From Xiphophorus maculatus (lineage: Eukaryota; Chordata; Actinopteri; Cyprinodontiformes; Poeciliidae): a stretch of 64,000 nt of DNA. This document shows positions 34,500-47,689 of the stretch, piece after piece. Each line of letters opens with the position of its first letter. Position 1 is the first letter of the stretch. The stretch covers positions 31,163,213-31,227,212 of the forward strand of contig NC_036453.1 of assembly GCF_002775205.1 (NCBI RefSeq), in the 5' to 3' direction. Position numbers and translations under genes: made by a program. The notes below the pieces were generated by a model. The model did not search any database. It was not told the origin of the DNA and was given only the letters and a program-made list of their open reading frames with translations.

Positions 34500-34860
34500 T
34501 TGTAGCCAGCAATGCAGGAAGAACATTTTCTGGACAGATGAGACCAAAACTAAACTGTTTAGTATAAATTCAAAACACATTCATGTTCGTTGTGACTCTG
34601 GATGAAGTGAAGAGATCCACAGTTTGGGTTTGAACATATTTTAACGTGACAGCTTCCAGTCATGCTCTCCAAGAATCTGGCTTTCATGACGGAGTATTAG
34701 GAAGAAAGTGAAAGACAAGACATCAGATGTTTCTCTATGGTCAACATGCAAAGCACAGTGAGGCCACAACCTAAAAGTACGCAGCACCCTGAACACGCCG
34801 TCGTCATGCTGTGGGGAAAGGGAAGCTGGTCAGAGTTGGTGAGAAGAAACTAAATTAACC
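34500..34860 (+). mobile_element. Tc1/mariner transposon remnant
   Basis: Frame fragments read F-W-T-D-E-T-K-T-K-L-F near 34525, and CATGCTGTGGGGA follows near 34805. In intact Tc1-like elements these are the D-E-T-K block and the S-I-M-L-W-G block of the DD34E catalytic domain, in this order. Frame breaks between and no visible inverted ends: a dead, old copy. Confidence 0.7.
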
Positions 34861-35990
34861 CAGAAAAAACATGTAGACCACAAATTAGAAGGACAGTAAC
34901 TACAATGTAATGGTTCAAATCAAAGAATATTTGTGTTTTCAGACTTACAGTTTGAAAACTGATGTTTGCAGAAAATCTTTCCAATCTGAGCTTGATTTGT
35001 TTGTTTGTTTGTTTGAAAGACAACAGGGGGAAACTCTAACTGCTTAAAGCTGGTAAATACATTCAGCTCTGGAAACAATGAAGAGACCACTGCACTGAAC
35101 TCCATAGAAAACCTCCTGGTTATTCCTCCAAATATTTATTTCTGAACTCTTCCTTAATTAAAACATTAGTATTGTTGTTTCTAAATGAATATGAACTTGT
35201 TTTCTTTGCATTCTTTGAGGCCTGAAAGTGCTGCATCTTTTTTATTTGGACTATTTCCCATTTTCTGCAAATAAATACTAAATTTTTTCGTTGAATTTCA
35301 CAGACATGTTGTCAGAATAAAAGAACAATGTTCATTTTACTGAAACATTTATCTATAAAAAGTACATTCAGAGTAACTGATCATTTTAACTGGTCTCTTC
35401 ATTTTTCCCAGAACTGATTATTGAAAGGTTGCGGCTGAAATTTCAGTAAAAGATGGTTACACACCATACTTTCATCAAGAAAAATTACTCCACACTTTTC
35501 AGATTTTCATTTATAAAAATGTTAACTATGTACCATTTTTCTTCCCCTATGCAATTGTACACAAGATCCCAATAGATGAGTTTAAATACTTTTACAAGGT
35601 ACTGGTACTTAGTTTAAAATGTTAAGTGATAAAAAATATTTTACAATCATAAGATTTTACAAATAAAAACAACTCAAGCAGAGAGTGAGAACAGCTTCAA
35701 GGTTTGTTGAAACTTTTGGAAAATGAGCAAAGGGAATATAACGGTGAATCATTTCTAATCATTGCAGATATTTCTGACTTTTTTCACAAAGGTTTTGTCT
35801 CTTTTTAACTATGGTTCTCCTTTTTTTTTAAAAAAAAAAATTAAAAATCACCTGACTTCCTTTTTCCCATTAGGTTGATCACTGTCTTCGTGGAAAGTAG
35901 AGGGTTTTGTGTTTAAGTGACATGATCCACATTAGAAATTAGGCCAGCAGAGGAGAAGTAGCAGAGGAGAAGTAGAAAAAATCAAAAGGT
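34860..35990. other. spacer, nothing recognised
   Basis: AT-rich, no gene seen. Confidence 0.4.
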
Positions 35991-35999
35991 TATCTTTAT

Positions 36000-36130
36000 T
36001 AGGTGACACAGGTTGCAGCACCTTGCAGCAAGCAGATCCTGAGTTTGAATCCCCGTGTCTGTACTTCCTCACAGAAAAAATGTGACCAATAGCTTCACTG
36101 GTGATTCTAAGCTGCTAGAAAATGAATGCT
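36000..36130 (+). repeat. decayed tRNA-derived SINE-like repeat
   Basis: GGTTGCAGCACCTTGCAGC, then GAGTTTGAATCCCCG (a B-box like GGTTCGAATCC) and GGTGATTCTAAGCTGC further on. The order matches a fish repeat in which a tRNA-like head is followed by a conserved tail. It is degenerate. Confidence 0.55.
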
Positions 36131-36439
36131 ATATTTTAAAAAGCATAATAAATTATTTAAAAGCAGCTGTAAGGAATAATATTTGAGATGCGTCCTCGTT
36201 GATATTTATCTTCACAATTAAAACATTGTTTTCCTTTCTGACTTGACCATGCCAGCATAAGCACGTGTAGAAAACAGATGTGTGATTTATTTTTTTCTTT
36301 CATACATCACAGAGTAAATTAGGTTCAGATAAAACTGTGCTGATAATCAGGAGATACCTCAGGTCCATCTTAGTATCTCATGTCATCTTTATCACAAACT
36401 TTTACAACTTTACACTCAGACACACTTAATGCAGACAAA

Positions 36440-36600
36440 TAATAGAGATAGAGATAAATCTTTATTGTCATTGTCACAAGGACAACAAAATGTAAAAGGT
36501 GCCATCAGTCAGTGCATATGCTTAAAAACAAAAAATAACTGTCTCACAATTCACACACAATGTAAAAATTAACAAATAACTGGTAAAAAAATAATAAAAA
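36440..36600 (-). mobile_element. Rex1-like LINE 3' end, reversed
   Basis: AGAGATAGAGATAAATCTTTATTGTCATTG is the reverse of the tail ...CAATGACAATAAAG plus short repeats, as at the end of the 19125-19830 LINE. Only a tail of about 150 bases remains. Confidence 0.6.
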
Positions 36601-39600
36601 TACATATGATCCTGCTGTAATGTGATTGAGCCGGGTCTCAAAGTGGAATTTGACCAAACTGTGAATAAGTTGCAATAATTATTTTCTTTTTAACACACAT
36701 TAATCTAAATCCATTTTATATTTTCACACTGCTGTGTACTTCTCTTATGCAACTTCTTTTTTCCTCTCAGTATGACCTTCATCTGGAGATAAAGAGGAAG
36801 AGCAGCATGACAATAGGAAAAAAAATTACTCAAATGCCACATTTGCATGTCCACTTCTCTTTCCATCGAACAAAGATGAAAAAAGAAGTAGAGAAACAGG
36901 TGATCTCGACAGGCGACACAAACAAGATTATTGGCTGAAGTCCAATATTTTGGTGTCGGAGCGAAACGTCAGCGATCCGCTGATGGATAGAAATGTTGTG
37001 ATAAACTATCAGCAGCAGGTGTAATTATGGTGCACTTTAAACATGCTGTGTTATGACACAGTGTTGGAAATTCAACAGAAGATGCTTGAAAATGCCAAAG
37101 TAATGCAAAGAAAAATTTATTTGTGGTTTTAATTTTTTTGAGTGTAGCTTTGTAGATCCGCCTATCAATGCTACAATTTGGGACATAAATTTTGACCTTT
37201 TCAAAATAGTTCAGATCACTCAGATTGAATGAAGAGCAAACATACATTTTCAAGTTTTAATACATACTTTGGACTTCTTTAGTCCTGTTCTTCTGGATTC
37301 TCTCCTCTTTACGTTTTCAACCATGTGTCAGACTAAAGGCCTGAGGGAAGCTATTTATTGATATATTAACAGTTTAATGGGTTTTATCAATATTTTCTGG
37401 CACAACCAGCCCTTTAAGAACATTCAGATTTTTGATATGGCCTAAAATGAAACGATGTATTAAATATTTCCCCCTTGTACTTCACATACATGTTGTTTTG
37501 TGGTGTGTTCAAATGTAGAAAGCTTCAAAGTTTATGAATAATTTTTCAGGCACTCTGTATCTGATAACCGTCTTTTGTTGCTTGATTCTTGATAACCTTT
37601 GTTTTTATGGCAGAGCTTTCAGCTGTATTTGATCCTAATCTTGATAATGTTAGATATTCTTATGGCGCTTTGCACTGTACTTTATGACTTAATTAGTTAA
37701 CTTTCTGTCTACATATCTACGTACAATAATGATACAGATCCTGTAAACTATAAAAAAAGATTAAGCGCTAACATATGAGACACAATTAATGTACTTAATT
37801 TTGATCAAATAGGAAGAAAAAGTCATAAAGTGCATGTCTGCTTGAAAATTTTGCTTCAGATTTAACTGATAAACTACGCTAAATAAAATTAGAATCAACA
37901 ATTATATCTAACCACTTTAATTTGAAATAATATGTTTGCTTACAAATGTACTGGACAGAAAATCGTGAATTCAAAATGTAAAAAGTAAACATTAAAGTGT
38001 CTTTTTCAGGAGTTTTGCAAGTCAATCTTATTTTATTTATTAAAATGTATCCCCTAAACCATAAGATCAACTTACAAGACAAGACAATACGCAATGATGG
38101 GTTCAGAAAAACAAGATAAGATTTCAGCCCCAAGTTTTGGTTTCCATAAAGATTTCAGAAATCCCTGTTATTTTTCAGAACAGTTTAGTCAACATTCGAT
38201 CAGCCTGTTGCTTAGAGAAGGTGGCATTGAGGCCAAAAAGTATTAGAAATGCTCCATTTTCTGTGTTTTCACTACTGGAGTAAAGGTTTAATAAATCTCA
38301 AATTGGGTTTTAAATAATCTATTCAGGACACAAGTATCCAGTTCAGGCTTGTTGAATTAAAGTAGTTAAGATTTACAACTCGATATGATCAAATGCAGAG
38401 AGGATTCATTCAAATATTTTCTTTTTTTTAATGAATATGAAAAAAAAAAAAAAAAAAAAAAAAAAAACTAGCATCACAGAAAATAGCTCTGCAAGGTCCT
38501 GATATCCATTGATCAAAACGGTTCCTACTGGGGGGATATTCCAACAAACAAACGTTTTTTAAAGTCATATTCAGTGTTTCACAAAGCTTTTAGTTGTTTT
38601 TTTGTTAAGCACTAAATTTGGCAACTTTTTCTTAACTCGAAGGGAATCAGCTTGCATTCAGAATGCTAAGCTATCTCAAATACAGGAAAATGTTTGTATT
38701 TACTACTGATCGGACATTTGCCCTTTATTTATTTTGTCTTGAAACTCTTTTTAATAGTAAACTTTTGAGCGATAAGCAGGTTGTTGCCCTTCCTTTTTCG
38801 TCGCTCGGTGAGATTTGACACCTTGTTCGGGTCCATATCATCACCATGGTGATGATTTACAGCATGCTTCATCCCTGAAGACACGTCGCCTATAGTAACA
38901 AATGTTTAGTGGCAGCACAGGCCATCCTCTCAGTCATTTTAGACTGATCATTTTGTTTTTTATGGACTTAATGTGACAACCAGGCTTGCAGAATAAAGAA
39001 ACATGCTTCACGGATGACTTAAATGAATCTGAATCTTAAAAAACATAGGTGAAAATGCCATTTTAATCTTTGTCTTCTTGCAGTGAGGCCCTGGCTCTGG
39101 TGCAGCAGATTAATATAAAACTATAGTGACACCAAGTGGTTTAAATACGCCAACGAGCTCCATGGTAAACTAATGTCACGGAAAAACCAGGCAGTTTTTA
39201 AATATTTTGAAAATTAAACACTTCTTAATATGACATAAATTCAACTTAAGATTAACAATTCAAATCATAACTGCGATTCATCAACATTTTTTGTTTCAGA
39301 GATATAAATTCCCACCTTTCCCAGCATAATTTCACTATATTTAATTTTACATTTATTTATACATAAGATATCTTAATGGAAAGATAACTTCTAAACTTAA
39401 TATATATGAAATATATTATTACGATATAAAATATGATTATAATTAACAACAACAATTACTGAGCTATTGACAAAAGCAAAGATGAGAGTCCAAGCTGCTG
39501 ATTGAACCAGCGTTTTAACAGTTTGTAGATAGGTTTTCCATAGATTACAATACACATCTAGGTACTTGGGACATGGAGGTGAATTTCTGGTTTTGGAGAA

Positions 39601-39890
39601 GGGCCAAAACCAAAATTTTCTTCTTTTTTTTTTTGAGAAACCAGAAATTCACAGCAGAAAACTTACTTGTAAATTAGTTTTGCCTTCTTTCAATTGTACT
39701 AATATATTTGCACTAAATAGAACAAAAATACTTGGTCAGATTTATTTATTTATTTATTTATTTGCAGTAAATAAATACCTCCATCTTCATCTGGACAACA
39801 GACTGATTTTACATAAATCAGCCACCCAGAGCTCTGTCTTCATGAGACTTTCATCGTAAAACACTGCCCTCTGGTGGAGGCTTCTTCAAA
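36600..39890. other. long spacer, nothing recognised
   Basis: AT-rich. It includes an A run of about 26 at 38441-38466 and a TTTA run at 39741-39763. No gene seen. Confidence 0.45.
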
Positions 39891-39894
39891 TTGT

Positions 39895-40055
39895 AATGTA
39901 ATACAGACTGCTACAGGAGCTCCTGCCTGCTCACCGCTATCAGCCTCTACAACAATACTTTGAAGAAGCTTGACAAATAATGTGAGTTACAACAACATTT
40001 AATCTGCCTTTGGGATCAATAAAGTATTTTTAAATTTAATTGAACTGAATTTGAA
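39895..40055 (+). mobile_element. LINE 3' end upstream of abhd11
   Basis: CTGCCTTTGGGATCAATAAAG followed by AATTGAACTGAATTTGAA repeats is the common tail of Rex1-type LINEs in fish, preceded by GGAGCTCCTGCCTGCTCACC from the end of the ORF. It lies only 250 bases before the abhd11 start codon. Confidence 0.65.
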
Positions 40056-40074
40056 ATGAAGAAACCATCGATGT

Positions 40075-40304
40075 ATATCTCAATGGAACGAACTCCGTGC
40101 CTGACAGACTGAGCCCAGGGTAAAACCTTCCCCCTCCTACGTCATCACGCACTGTCAGCTGTTGACGGACTGGTGGGGGTTCTCTCTGTTGTCGACCTCC
40201 GGGGCCGCTCTGAATGCTCTCTCCCCGGCTCTGTGCTGTCACTGCGGCCGCTCTCAAAGGCACATGTTGTTTGTGGACCGTTCAGTAACCGAACCTATGC
40301 TGCC
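40075..40304 (+). promoter_or_regulatory. abhd11: promoter and leader of abhd11
   Basis: CpG-rich stretch directly before the start codon, with TACGTCA (CRE-like) at 40138-40144 and no TATA box: a housekeeping-type promoter. Placement is clear; the exact transcription start cannot be seen. Confidence 0.6.
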
Positions 40305-41198
40305 ATGATTGCTTTGTGTCGCCTGGTTCACAGAGGACTGCTGAGCATCCGGCCGTCTTGCCGTTTGCTCGCCGGACAGGTGGATGCGGGTCCCCCGGTC
40401 CGGCCAGCCAGCTCATCCAGGTATCCCCGCTAGCTTCCCGGCTAACAGGTGTCCTCCACCAGCCCGGGCTCGGTGCTGGTACCGCCGTGTTTCTGAGTGG
40501 AAATTGTGGCGCGATGTTGGTGTTGCTGTTGATTTAAATCACTCCATTATTTAACCGGTACCGTCTGTCACCTTGTGATGTCTTTAAAGCATTAACAGTT
40601 ATAAATATCATTCATACATTTTAGCAAATTTAACAAGAATCGTTTTTTATATAGCAGCTTCAAATCTAAAGCTAGTGGCAAAACTAAATTAAATCAGAAT
40701 TTCTGAAAATATGTCCTGAAATCTAAATGCTAATGTACATGAACACCAAGTTAGCATCTCAGCTACATTACAGGATTTCAAATACTTTTGTTATAAAGAT
40801 TTTAATTTTAACCTCCATACTCTTAGAATTTGTGCCTTAGAAATCGGTTACAAATATTTTGTTTGTTTGTCTGAAAGATTTTGAATACATTTTAAGATTC
40901 TTGCTATATCTGCATGTTTTGGCCTGTGGATGATCTGTGTGATTTTCATATTATACGTTTATCAATTATCTCTTGGTTGTAGAAAGAAAATATGTGACCA
41001 AGCTAACTGCTCAGGTTAAATATTAAAAAATATATATGAAAAGCTCCTTTTTAAACATTGACTAGAACTAAAACAAAAATCAGCACTGACCTCTTTTTTT
41101 TTTTTAAAGTTGCATTCTTGCAGATATTTGTTTTAAGTAACAGCAGGGTTCCTGTTAGACATGCTGGGAGATTCTGAGTAAAAATAATATCGTTTCAC

Positions 41199-41260
<62 letters not shown>

Positions 41261-44200
41261 CATTTATTATTACTGAATGTATGACAAAAACTTGAGTTCT
41301 ATCTATATTGTAAAAAGAAAATTAGGCTGGGGTAGTAATAACTGCCTTAACTTTTAAAATAAATTTGCTACTCTCATGTAGAAATCCTCTGATCTTGTGA
41401 TATTTGATCGTCACAACAGTAATTTTAACAATGAAGGTTAATGATGTGAATATCTGTGCTGCACCAGCAGATGGAAGCAAAGTAATTTACTCAAAGATTA
41501 TCTATTGATTTGAAAGTAGTATTGCACAACATCTTGTGGCGCTCTGTTTAAATGGTACATTCTCCATTCTACCATGGAGAAAACAAAGATACTCAGATTG
41601 TTTTTGTCATCAGAATCTGTGACTATTGATAATTTATCAACTTTCCTCAACTTGAATGTGTTTTTCTCCCCCTCAGTCCTGTCAGCTTGACTTATGACGT
41701 GTTCGACGGTAAGGGAGAGAGCACTCCCCTGGTGTTTCTCCACGGCCTCTTCGGCAGTAAATCCAACTTCCACTCGATCGCCAAGTCCTTGGTGCAGCGC
41801 ACAGGCCGAAAGGTAACGCATTGATGAAGACTTCACACCCGTCTGTTGTTACGTCTGGAACAGTTAGTCATTGTGCGCTTGCGTTTGTCCGCAGCCGCTC
41901 GTCAATAGCTCTTTTTAGAGAAATTGGACGTGTGCTGGCAGCAGTCATTTGATACCGCCTCTCGGCTGATAAATGACACCTGCTTGGCTCAACTTGAATA
42001 CGTTTGCCACAACACCTCTTTTGTTGGTGACGTCAGGGCTGAGAAAATTCGCTCTGTTGCCTCCTTTTCCCCCATTCCAAGTGTCTTACCTGTCCTTTGT
42101 CCAGTCAGGTGTTGACTGTAGATGCCCGTAACCACGGTAACAGCCCTCACATCCCGGAGCTGACCTATGAAGCGATGGCCGCCGATTTGAAACATCTCCT
42201 CAGCCAGCTGCACATCGAGAAGTGCGTCCTCATCGGCCACAGCATGGGCGGGAAGACCGCCATGACAACCGCTCTGACACAGGTGGGTGACCCCTAAATG
42301 TCAGCGTGTGACGAGGCGACGCTGACATCCGCACCGACCTTTTAGGTCAGGGAGGATTCAGGCACTGGCTCATTTTTGTCATGAGATAATGACACAGCAA
42401 AGTTCACATGTAAATGAAATTGAATATTTAATTTGGGTTACAACACTTTAATTATCTGGTATCTTTTTTTATTCATTACTTCAGGGGTGTCTCCTATCAG
42501 AACCACATCTGCTAACAGTGTGAATAGTTTTAGCTTATAAATGAGTTTGTAAGGCAAGGATGTCAAACTAATTTTATTTTGGGCAATATCAAGATTATGA
42601 ATGTCCTTAAAACTCATTAGTAAACCTCTAAAATATGAATAAATATCCACCTCTGCACTTAATGAGTTCTTAAAGTTAAATAAAACCAAACATTGATGTA
42701 ATTTGGCAGAAGACCTGAGAAAACAACAGAACAAGATTATGGCCACGGAAAAATCCAAGAATTCTGACTTTAATCTTGTGAGGTCAAAAGTCTAAAGTTC
42801 ACAGGTCAAGTCAAAAGGTCAGAATTCTGAGAATTTTAACTCAGAATTTTGACTTTTTTCTCACAATTCTGGCTTTTCATCTTAAAAAACTAAAATCAGA
42901 ATAATATTCTGAGAAAAAAAGCCAGAATTCTGAGAAGAAATTCTGATTTCTTTTTTCTGTGGCCCAAATTCTCTTCGATTGAAAACTGCTTTCATTTCAT
43001 TGATAAAATATTATTTAAGCATACAACGGTTATTTTCAACGTTCTATTTACTTGTCCCTCTGGGCCACATAGACGACATGGCGGGCCAGATTTGGCCCCC
43101 GGGCCTTCAGTTTGACACGTGTGTTGTAGAGGATTCTGGTATCACTTTTAATCTTCAAACTTTTTATTTAGAACTTACTTGTTTTAAAGTTTCTTATGCT
43201 GTAAAGACTTCCTAGTTCAATTTGTTAAACATAATAAATGAAGTTAATTACTTTTCTTACTTAACCTACTTTACTGACTTGCTCACTTAATTACATTTGC
43301 TTTACTCATTTGCTTATTAACTTATTTATTCACTAGGTTAATCAGTCCTAACTTCCTAAAACTTAGACGTTGGTATTTTAAACTTCTAATCAAGTCCTTC
43401 AAAGCTGAGATTCTTGTTTTTCATCCCGGCCAGGCCTGTCACAATAACAAATTTTGTCCCAGTAATTTTTGCGATAAACAGTAATATTGTTGTTTTGAGA
43501 CCATTTTCAGGTATTATATGGATGTTATCTTGAAAATAATTCAAGTTTGCCTTTTGAAAGACCAATAAATTAGAATTTTGCAGCAAACAATTCATGTTAG
43601 AATAAAACACGAGAACCAAAAACAATAAATTAAAGACACAACCGAAACCACAAATACAATGGATTATAATGTCTAAAAGAACATTAGTAATCGGAAAGGA
43701 AATGATCAAGTTTATTTTAATTGCGACAGGCTTGTCCACAGCTCAGCCTTTCTTTGTTGTTGTTTGCAGCCCAGTTTGGTGGAGCGGCTGGTGGTGGTGG
43801 ACATCAGCCCGGCCCAAACCACCACACGCACCAACTTCCGCTTCTACATCCAGGCCATGCAGGAGATGAAGATCTCCACCGACATCCCTCGCTCCACCGC
43901 CAGGCGGATGGCTGAGGATCAGCTGCGGAGCTTAGTGAAGGTTAGAGCCGCCGCTTCTTTACGTTCATTTCACTCTACCTCCGTTCAGTATTCATCATTG
44001 AACATGTTCATCCCACAGGCGAAAACCCTGGAAAAAGTGCAGATTTGTTCCCTCCCCTGACTTATTGTTTCATTCATAAGAGTGTTTAATACCTGCTTAA
44101 GTTTTGTTATATTCTAATTTATTTAATATGACTGTTTTAGTTAATTTATTTATTTTGTAAAACTTTTAGGTTTACAACATTTGGTAACACTTTATTTAAA

Positions 44201-46953
44201 ACAGACATGATGCTGTCAAACATGAAGGAGTCCTCACGACTGTTTATTAAGTGTCATTTGGTAAATAATGACACTTTTAATTGAATTTTAATGGAAATGT
44301 TCATGAAACTTTGCGTTAAAATATCTGTATTTACCAAATAAATCAAAGTTGAGCCTTTTTATGAATTATTTACTTAATGACACTTCATGTCAGTCTCATT
44401 CACACTCCTTCAAATAAAGTGTTACCCAACATTTTAACATTTGATTTTACATAATACTCCCCCTTTAAACTAACTAATACAATTAATTTAATACTGCTAT
44501 GAGTAATAACTTCAATTTAAGTACTTTATGCTTCTTCTCTCCTACTGTGCTTGTAACATGCAGTGTGTTTGTATTTTTATTAGCCTGCCATGACAATAAA
44601 TGCAGCAGAAAAAAAACAATAAAACTGATTATTTTTCAGTGCAGGAAAAGGGCAAGTATGTAAGAAGAAATTTGTATTTTGAAAGGGAAGTGAATACCGT
44701 TTTCTAAAACACAAATGGCTAAAGTTTTTAAGAAGTTGTTTCGTCATACTGTTGTTAGGCAAACGAACAGAGAACAGAGCTGGAAGCAGAGAGAGAGGGA
44801 GAGTCAGGCAGGTTACACGAGTCACAGGTGAGTTTCACACAGATGAAGGAAAAACCAAAAAAGGTTTAAAAACAAAGCAACTTAAATACAAGAACTGAAG
44901 TCCAGTTGCTTTTTTTAAAACCTTGTTTTAGTTTTGTTAGTTTGATGAACTTCAGTATTTTATTATTGAGAAAAATCTCCTATTTAGACGTGCAGTTAAG
45001 TGACAACCACACTGTCGCCGTTATTTATTATTATTCTGTGCAGTGCAGTCAATATTTGTTTATTGATTTTCATCTGTGCATACAAAATATCTAAAGGATG
45101 TATAACTTGTGGGAGACTACAGTAAATCAATATTTATGAGGAATTGCATTACTTATTACTTATTATTACGTATTACTGATTTTTATTTTTTCTTGAAAAT
45201 TCCTGAGATTATTCTCAAAATTTGTGAGTTTTCTGGCAGAAATTTTGCGCTTTTTTATTTACTTTTCTCAATATATCAGGGTCATTGTAGATAGAGAAAA
45301 AATGTTAATTTCTGCCAAAATCTCAGAAGTTTTGTGATTAAGTTCAGGATTTTTTTTAGAAAACATGGAAATTTTCTAAAAAAAAATAAAAAAAATAAAA
45401 TAAAATGTTCGTCGTTTGAAATTCAGACATTTCCTAGTGTTTTTTTGTAGAAAATTTCTGATACTAATCTAAAAATAACATTTTATTGTTCCCAGTAAAT
45501 AATGTCCTTGTTTTTCTAGAAAATGTCTGAGATTACTCTCAAAACTTCAGAGGTTTTTGGCAGAAATGTACCACTTTTTCCCCCTACAATTATCCTAATA
45601 CGCCGTAGTAGATTTTGCACGTTTAAAAGAAATAGATTTAGTTTTCAGCTTCTTTTGGGCTCGACTGAATACATTTATTTTCAGTAATTAGAACAGGATT
45701 TGGGTCACTTTCTTTCAAAACACTCGCTGTATTAAGCCAAGTTTAAGAAAGAATGAAAGCTGATTTGGGTGAGTAAAAGTCTCTGGACAAACTCAGTTTT
45801 ATGTTTTGTTAAAACTTTGTGTTGTACTTTACTTTGTCCCCTCTAATAACAAAATGTAATTTCCTCCCTTCGTCCCTGCACAGGAGCACTCTGTGCGCCA
45901 GTTCCTGCTGACCAACCTGGTGGAGGAGAACGGACATTACTCCTGGAGGGTCAACCTGGAGGCCATCGCAGCTCACCTGGAGGAAATCATGAGTTTCCCC
46001 AGACTGGACACCGTCTACGAGGGGCCAACGCTGTTTCTGGGCGGAGCCAGTTCTGCTTATATCAGGTAGAAAACATCACAGAAACATTCATCTTCCAGTG
46101 ATGATGAGGCTTGAAAATAGACATTTGATCTTATGCTTTCATAATATGCTGTCAGCATTTTGCTCTCGTTCGTTATTAGAGACATTTTCTTTTGATTGGA
46201 GCCATTGCACAGGAGTTGGAAAAATCTGTTCTGCATTTACAAACTTTGGTAATTTTAGCTCATCTCTAAATGTAATAGCGTTATAGATATAATTTGAATT
46301 TAGTCAGGATAATTTTTTTGCTATTATATCTGATTATAAACTAAGACAAGCCATAAAAGTAAGAAAAAATAATAATTAATCAATTTAAAATAAAAAAATA
46401 TGTATTTTTATTTTATAAAGTAAATAAATATTTCATAAAAATAAATATTTTACAAAATATCTTTTGCCTCTATCAAGGGGGCTGCTAATAAAATACATTT
46501 TATCAACACTGTTACAACTGCGATAAAAAAATACAGAAGTTGTCCTATCAAAATAAAAGCATCAAATCAATAAAATTAACCATATATTATATAAATAAAA
46601 CAAAGTAGCAACAATAAGCACTAAAAAGGGGATACAAACAAATAAGGAGCATAATTTGGGTTTATTTACACTAATAATTGAACATTTTTGTAGTTTTCAA
46701 ACTATAACACTTTAACTCTGCTAAACTTTAAATAGTGTGAAACTAAAGTTGTTAGTCAAATTAATTGCTCCTTATTTACGACCGTCTTTGAGCTTTTCTT
46801 TCCGCTGCTGTTTGCAGCTCCGACGATTACCCAGAGATCCAACGGCTGTTCCCCAACGCCGACATCCAGTACATCCCAGACGCGAGCCACTGGATTCACG
46901 CTGACAAGCCTCTGGACTTCATCAGCTCCATCATCTCCTTCCTCCAGTCTTAG
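40305..46953 (+). CDS. abhd11: abhd11, mitochondrial alpha/beta hydrolase
   Basis: Six coding exons with GT/AG borders: 40305-40420, 41677-41812, 42109-42282, 43770-43940, 45884-46065 and 46818-46953. Joined they give 304 residues. The order L-H-G-L-F-G-S, then V-D-A-R-N-H-G, then G-H-S-M-G-G (nucleophile Ser129), V-V-D-I-S-P and S-H-W-I-H-A-D (catalytic His284) is that of ABHD11. That protein is a mitochondrial matrix serine hydrolase which protects the lipoylated 2-oxoglutarate dehydrogenase complex and hydrolyses acylglycerols. The Arg-rich N terminus before residue 40 suits a transit peptide. ATG 40305 is used; the open frame before it has no ATG. Intron 3 holds a hAT element, intron 4 a MITE, and intron 1 a GATA microsatellite. 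Confidence 0.95.
41199..41260. repeat. GATA microsatellite in abhd11 intron 1
   Basis: About 15 uninterrupted copies of GATA/ATAG. Confidence 0.97.
42555..43125. mobile_element. hAT-like element in abhd11 intron 3
   Basis: Left end AAGGATGTCAAACTAATTTT and right end GGCCTTCAGTTTGACACGTG are inverted repeats of the TGTCAAACT type; GGGCCACATAG and GCGGGCCAGATTTGGCCCCC add the 'ggcc' words typical of this family. Interior is AT-rich with many TTCTGAGAATT-like repeats. No transposase. Confidence 0.65.
44178..44432. mobile_element. MITE in abhd11 intron 4
   Basis: Ends GGTAACACTTTATTT and AAATAAAGTGTTACC are perfect inverted repeats. Inside, AAGTGTCATTTGGTAAATAATGACAC recurs in inverted form. 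Same family as 63240-63655 and probably 54314 onward. Confidence 0.8.
45170..45620. repeat. worn repeat with TTCTGAGATTA-type words
   Basis: In abhd11 intron 4. Several copies of variations on GAGATTATTCTCAAAA and TTTCTGGCAGAAAT. Related words recur in reverse at 54400-54720, so this is one dispersed repeat family. Confidence 0.5.
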
Positions 46954-47314
46954 CCGCCTGCGGCCGCGCCTGCAGACTTTCTACAGCGCCTCTGAGCGTG
47001 GAGCGGAGTCGATAACGATCCTAATATTCGAGATAACAGGACCAAACCCGCTCTCTTTTGCAGCAGTCAGTTCTTACTTTTAAAGCCATTAGTCGTTCTG
47101 GTGTAAAGGATTTTAATTTATTAGTGGTTGTAGATTATCCAGCTTGTAGAAACGTTTCAGTTGACCCGTTTATAGATCCGTTTAACATCATGGGGCTGTT
47201 TTTGGAAGTAATGTACTAATCCAAAGAAACTGTCATTTGCACTGTACTGTCTTTATGTTCATATACAGTGAATCGCAAAAGTTTACGCACCTTATTTAGA
47301 AAGCCATGAAAGGA
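46954..47314 (+). other. abhd11 3' UTR and flank
   Basis: Follows the stop codon. No clean AATAAA is seen before the MITE at 47315, so the abhd11 transcript may end within or past that element; AATAAA occurs next inside the MITE and at 49587-49592. Confidence 0.4.
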
Positions 47315-47656
47315 TGCACTGCAAAAACACAAAATCTTACCAAGTATGTTTGGTCTCGTTTCTACACTTGAAATAAAACAAAACTAACTAAGTTAGTTTG
47401 TTTTAAGTTAAAAATTATTTAAATATTGATGGAAAAAGTACTATCTATACTTGTAGATTGTGGGAAAAATATCTTATTATAAGTGAAATTATTCCGTAAC
47501 ATTTTTCATTGTTGTTATGAAATAATTGACTTAAAACGAGCTGCTATATCTTGCTAAGTTACTTCTAAGTCAGTTTTGTCTTATTTCAATTGAACTATGA
47601 TATCTTCACTAGGAACTAGACCAAAAATACTTGGCAAAATGTTTTTGCAGTGTAAT
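47315..47656. mobile_element. palindromic MITE copy
   Basis: Begins CACTGCAAAAACACAAAATC and ends in the reverse form ...ATGTTTTTGCAGTG. The two halves are largely reverse complements (GGTCTCGTTTCTACACTTG against GAACTAGACCAAAAATACTT). A foldback element of about 340 bp; non-coding. Confidence 0.8.
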
Positions 47657-47689
47657 AAATCATTTTAAACATTTATCGGGACACAAATG

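Noticed and set aside
40173-40304. An extended N terminus for abhd11
   Set aside because: The open frame upstream begins without an ATG; the first ATG in frame is 40305 and gives a plausible transit peptide.
41199-41260. Regular repeat as a CRISPR array
   Set aside because: It is a plain GATA microsatellite with no spacers, in an animal genome.
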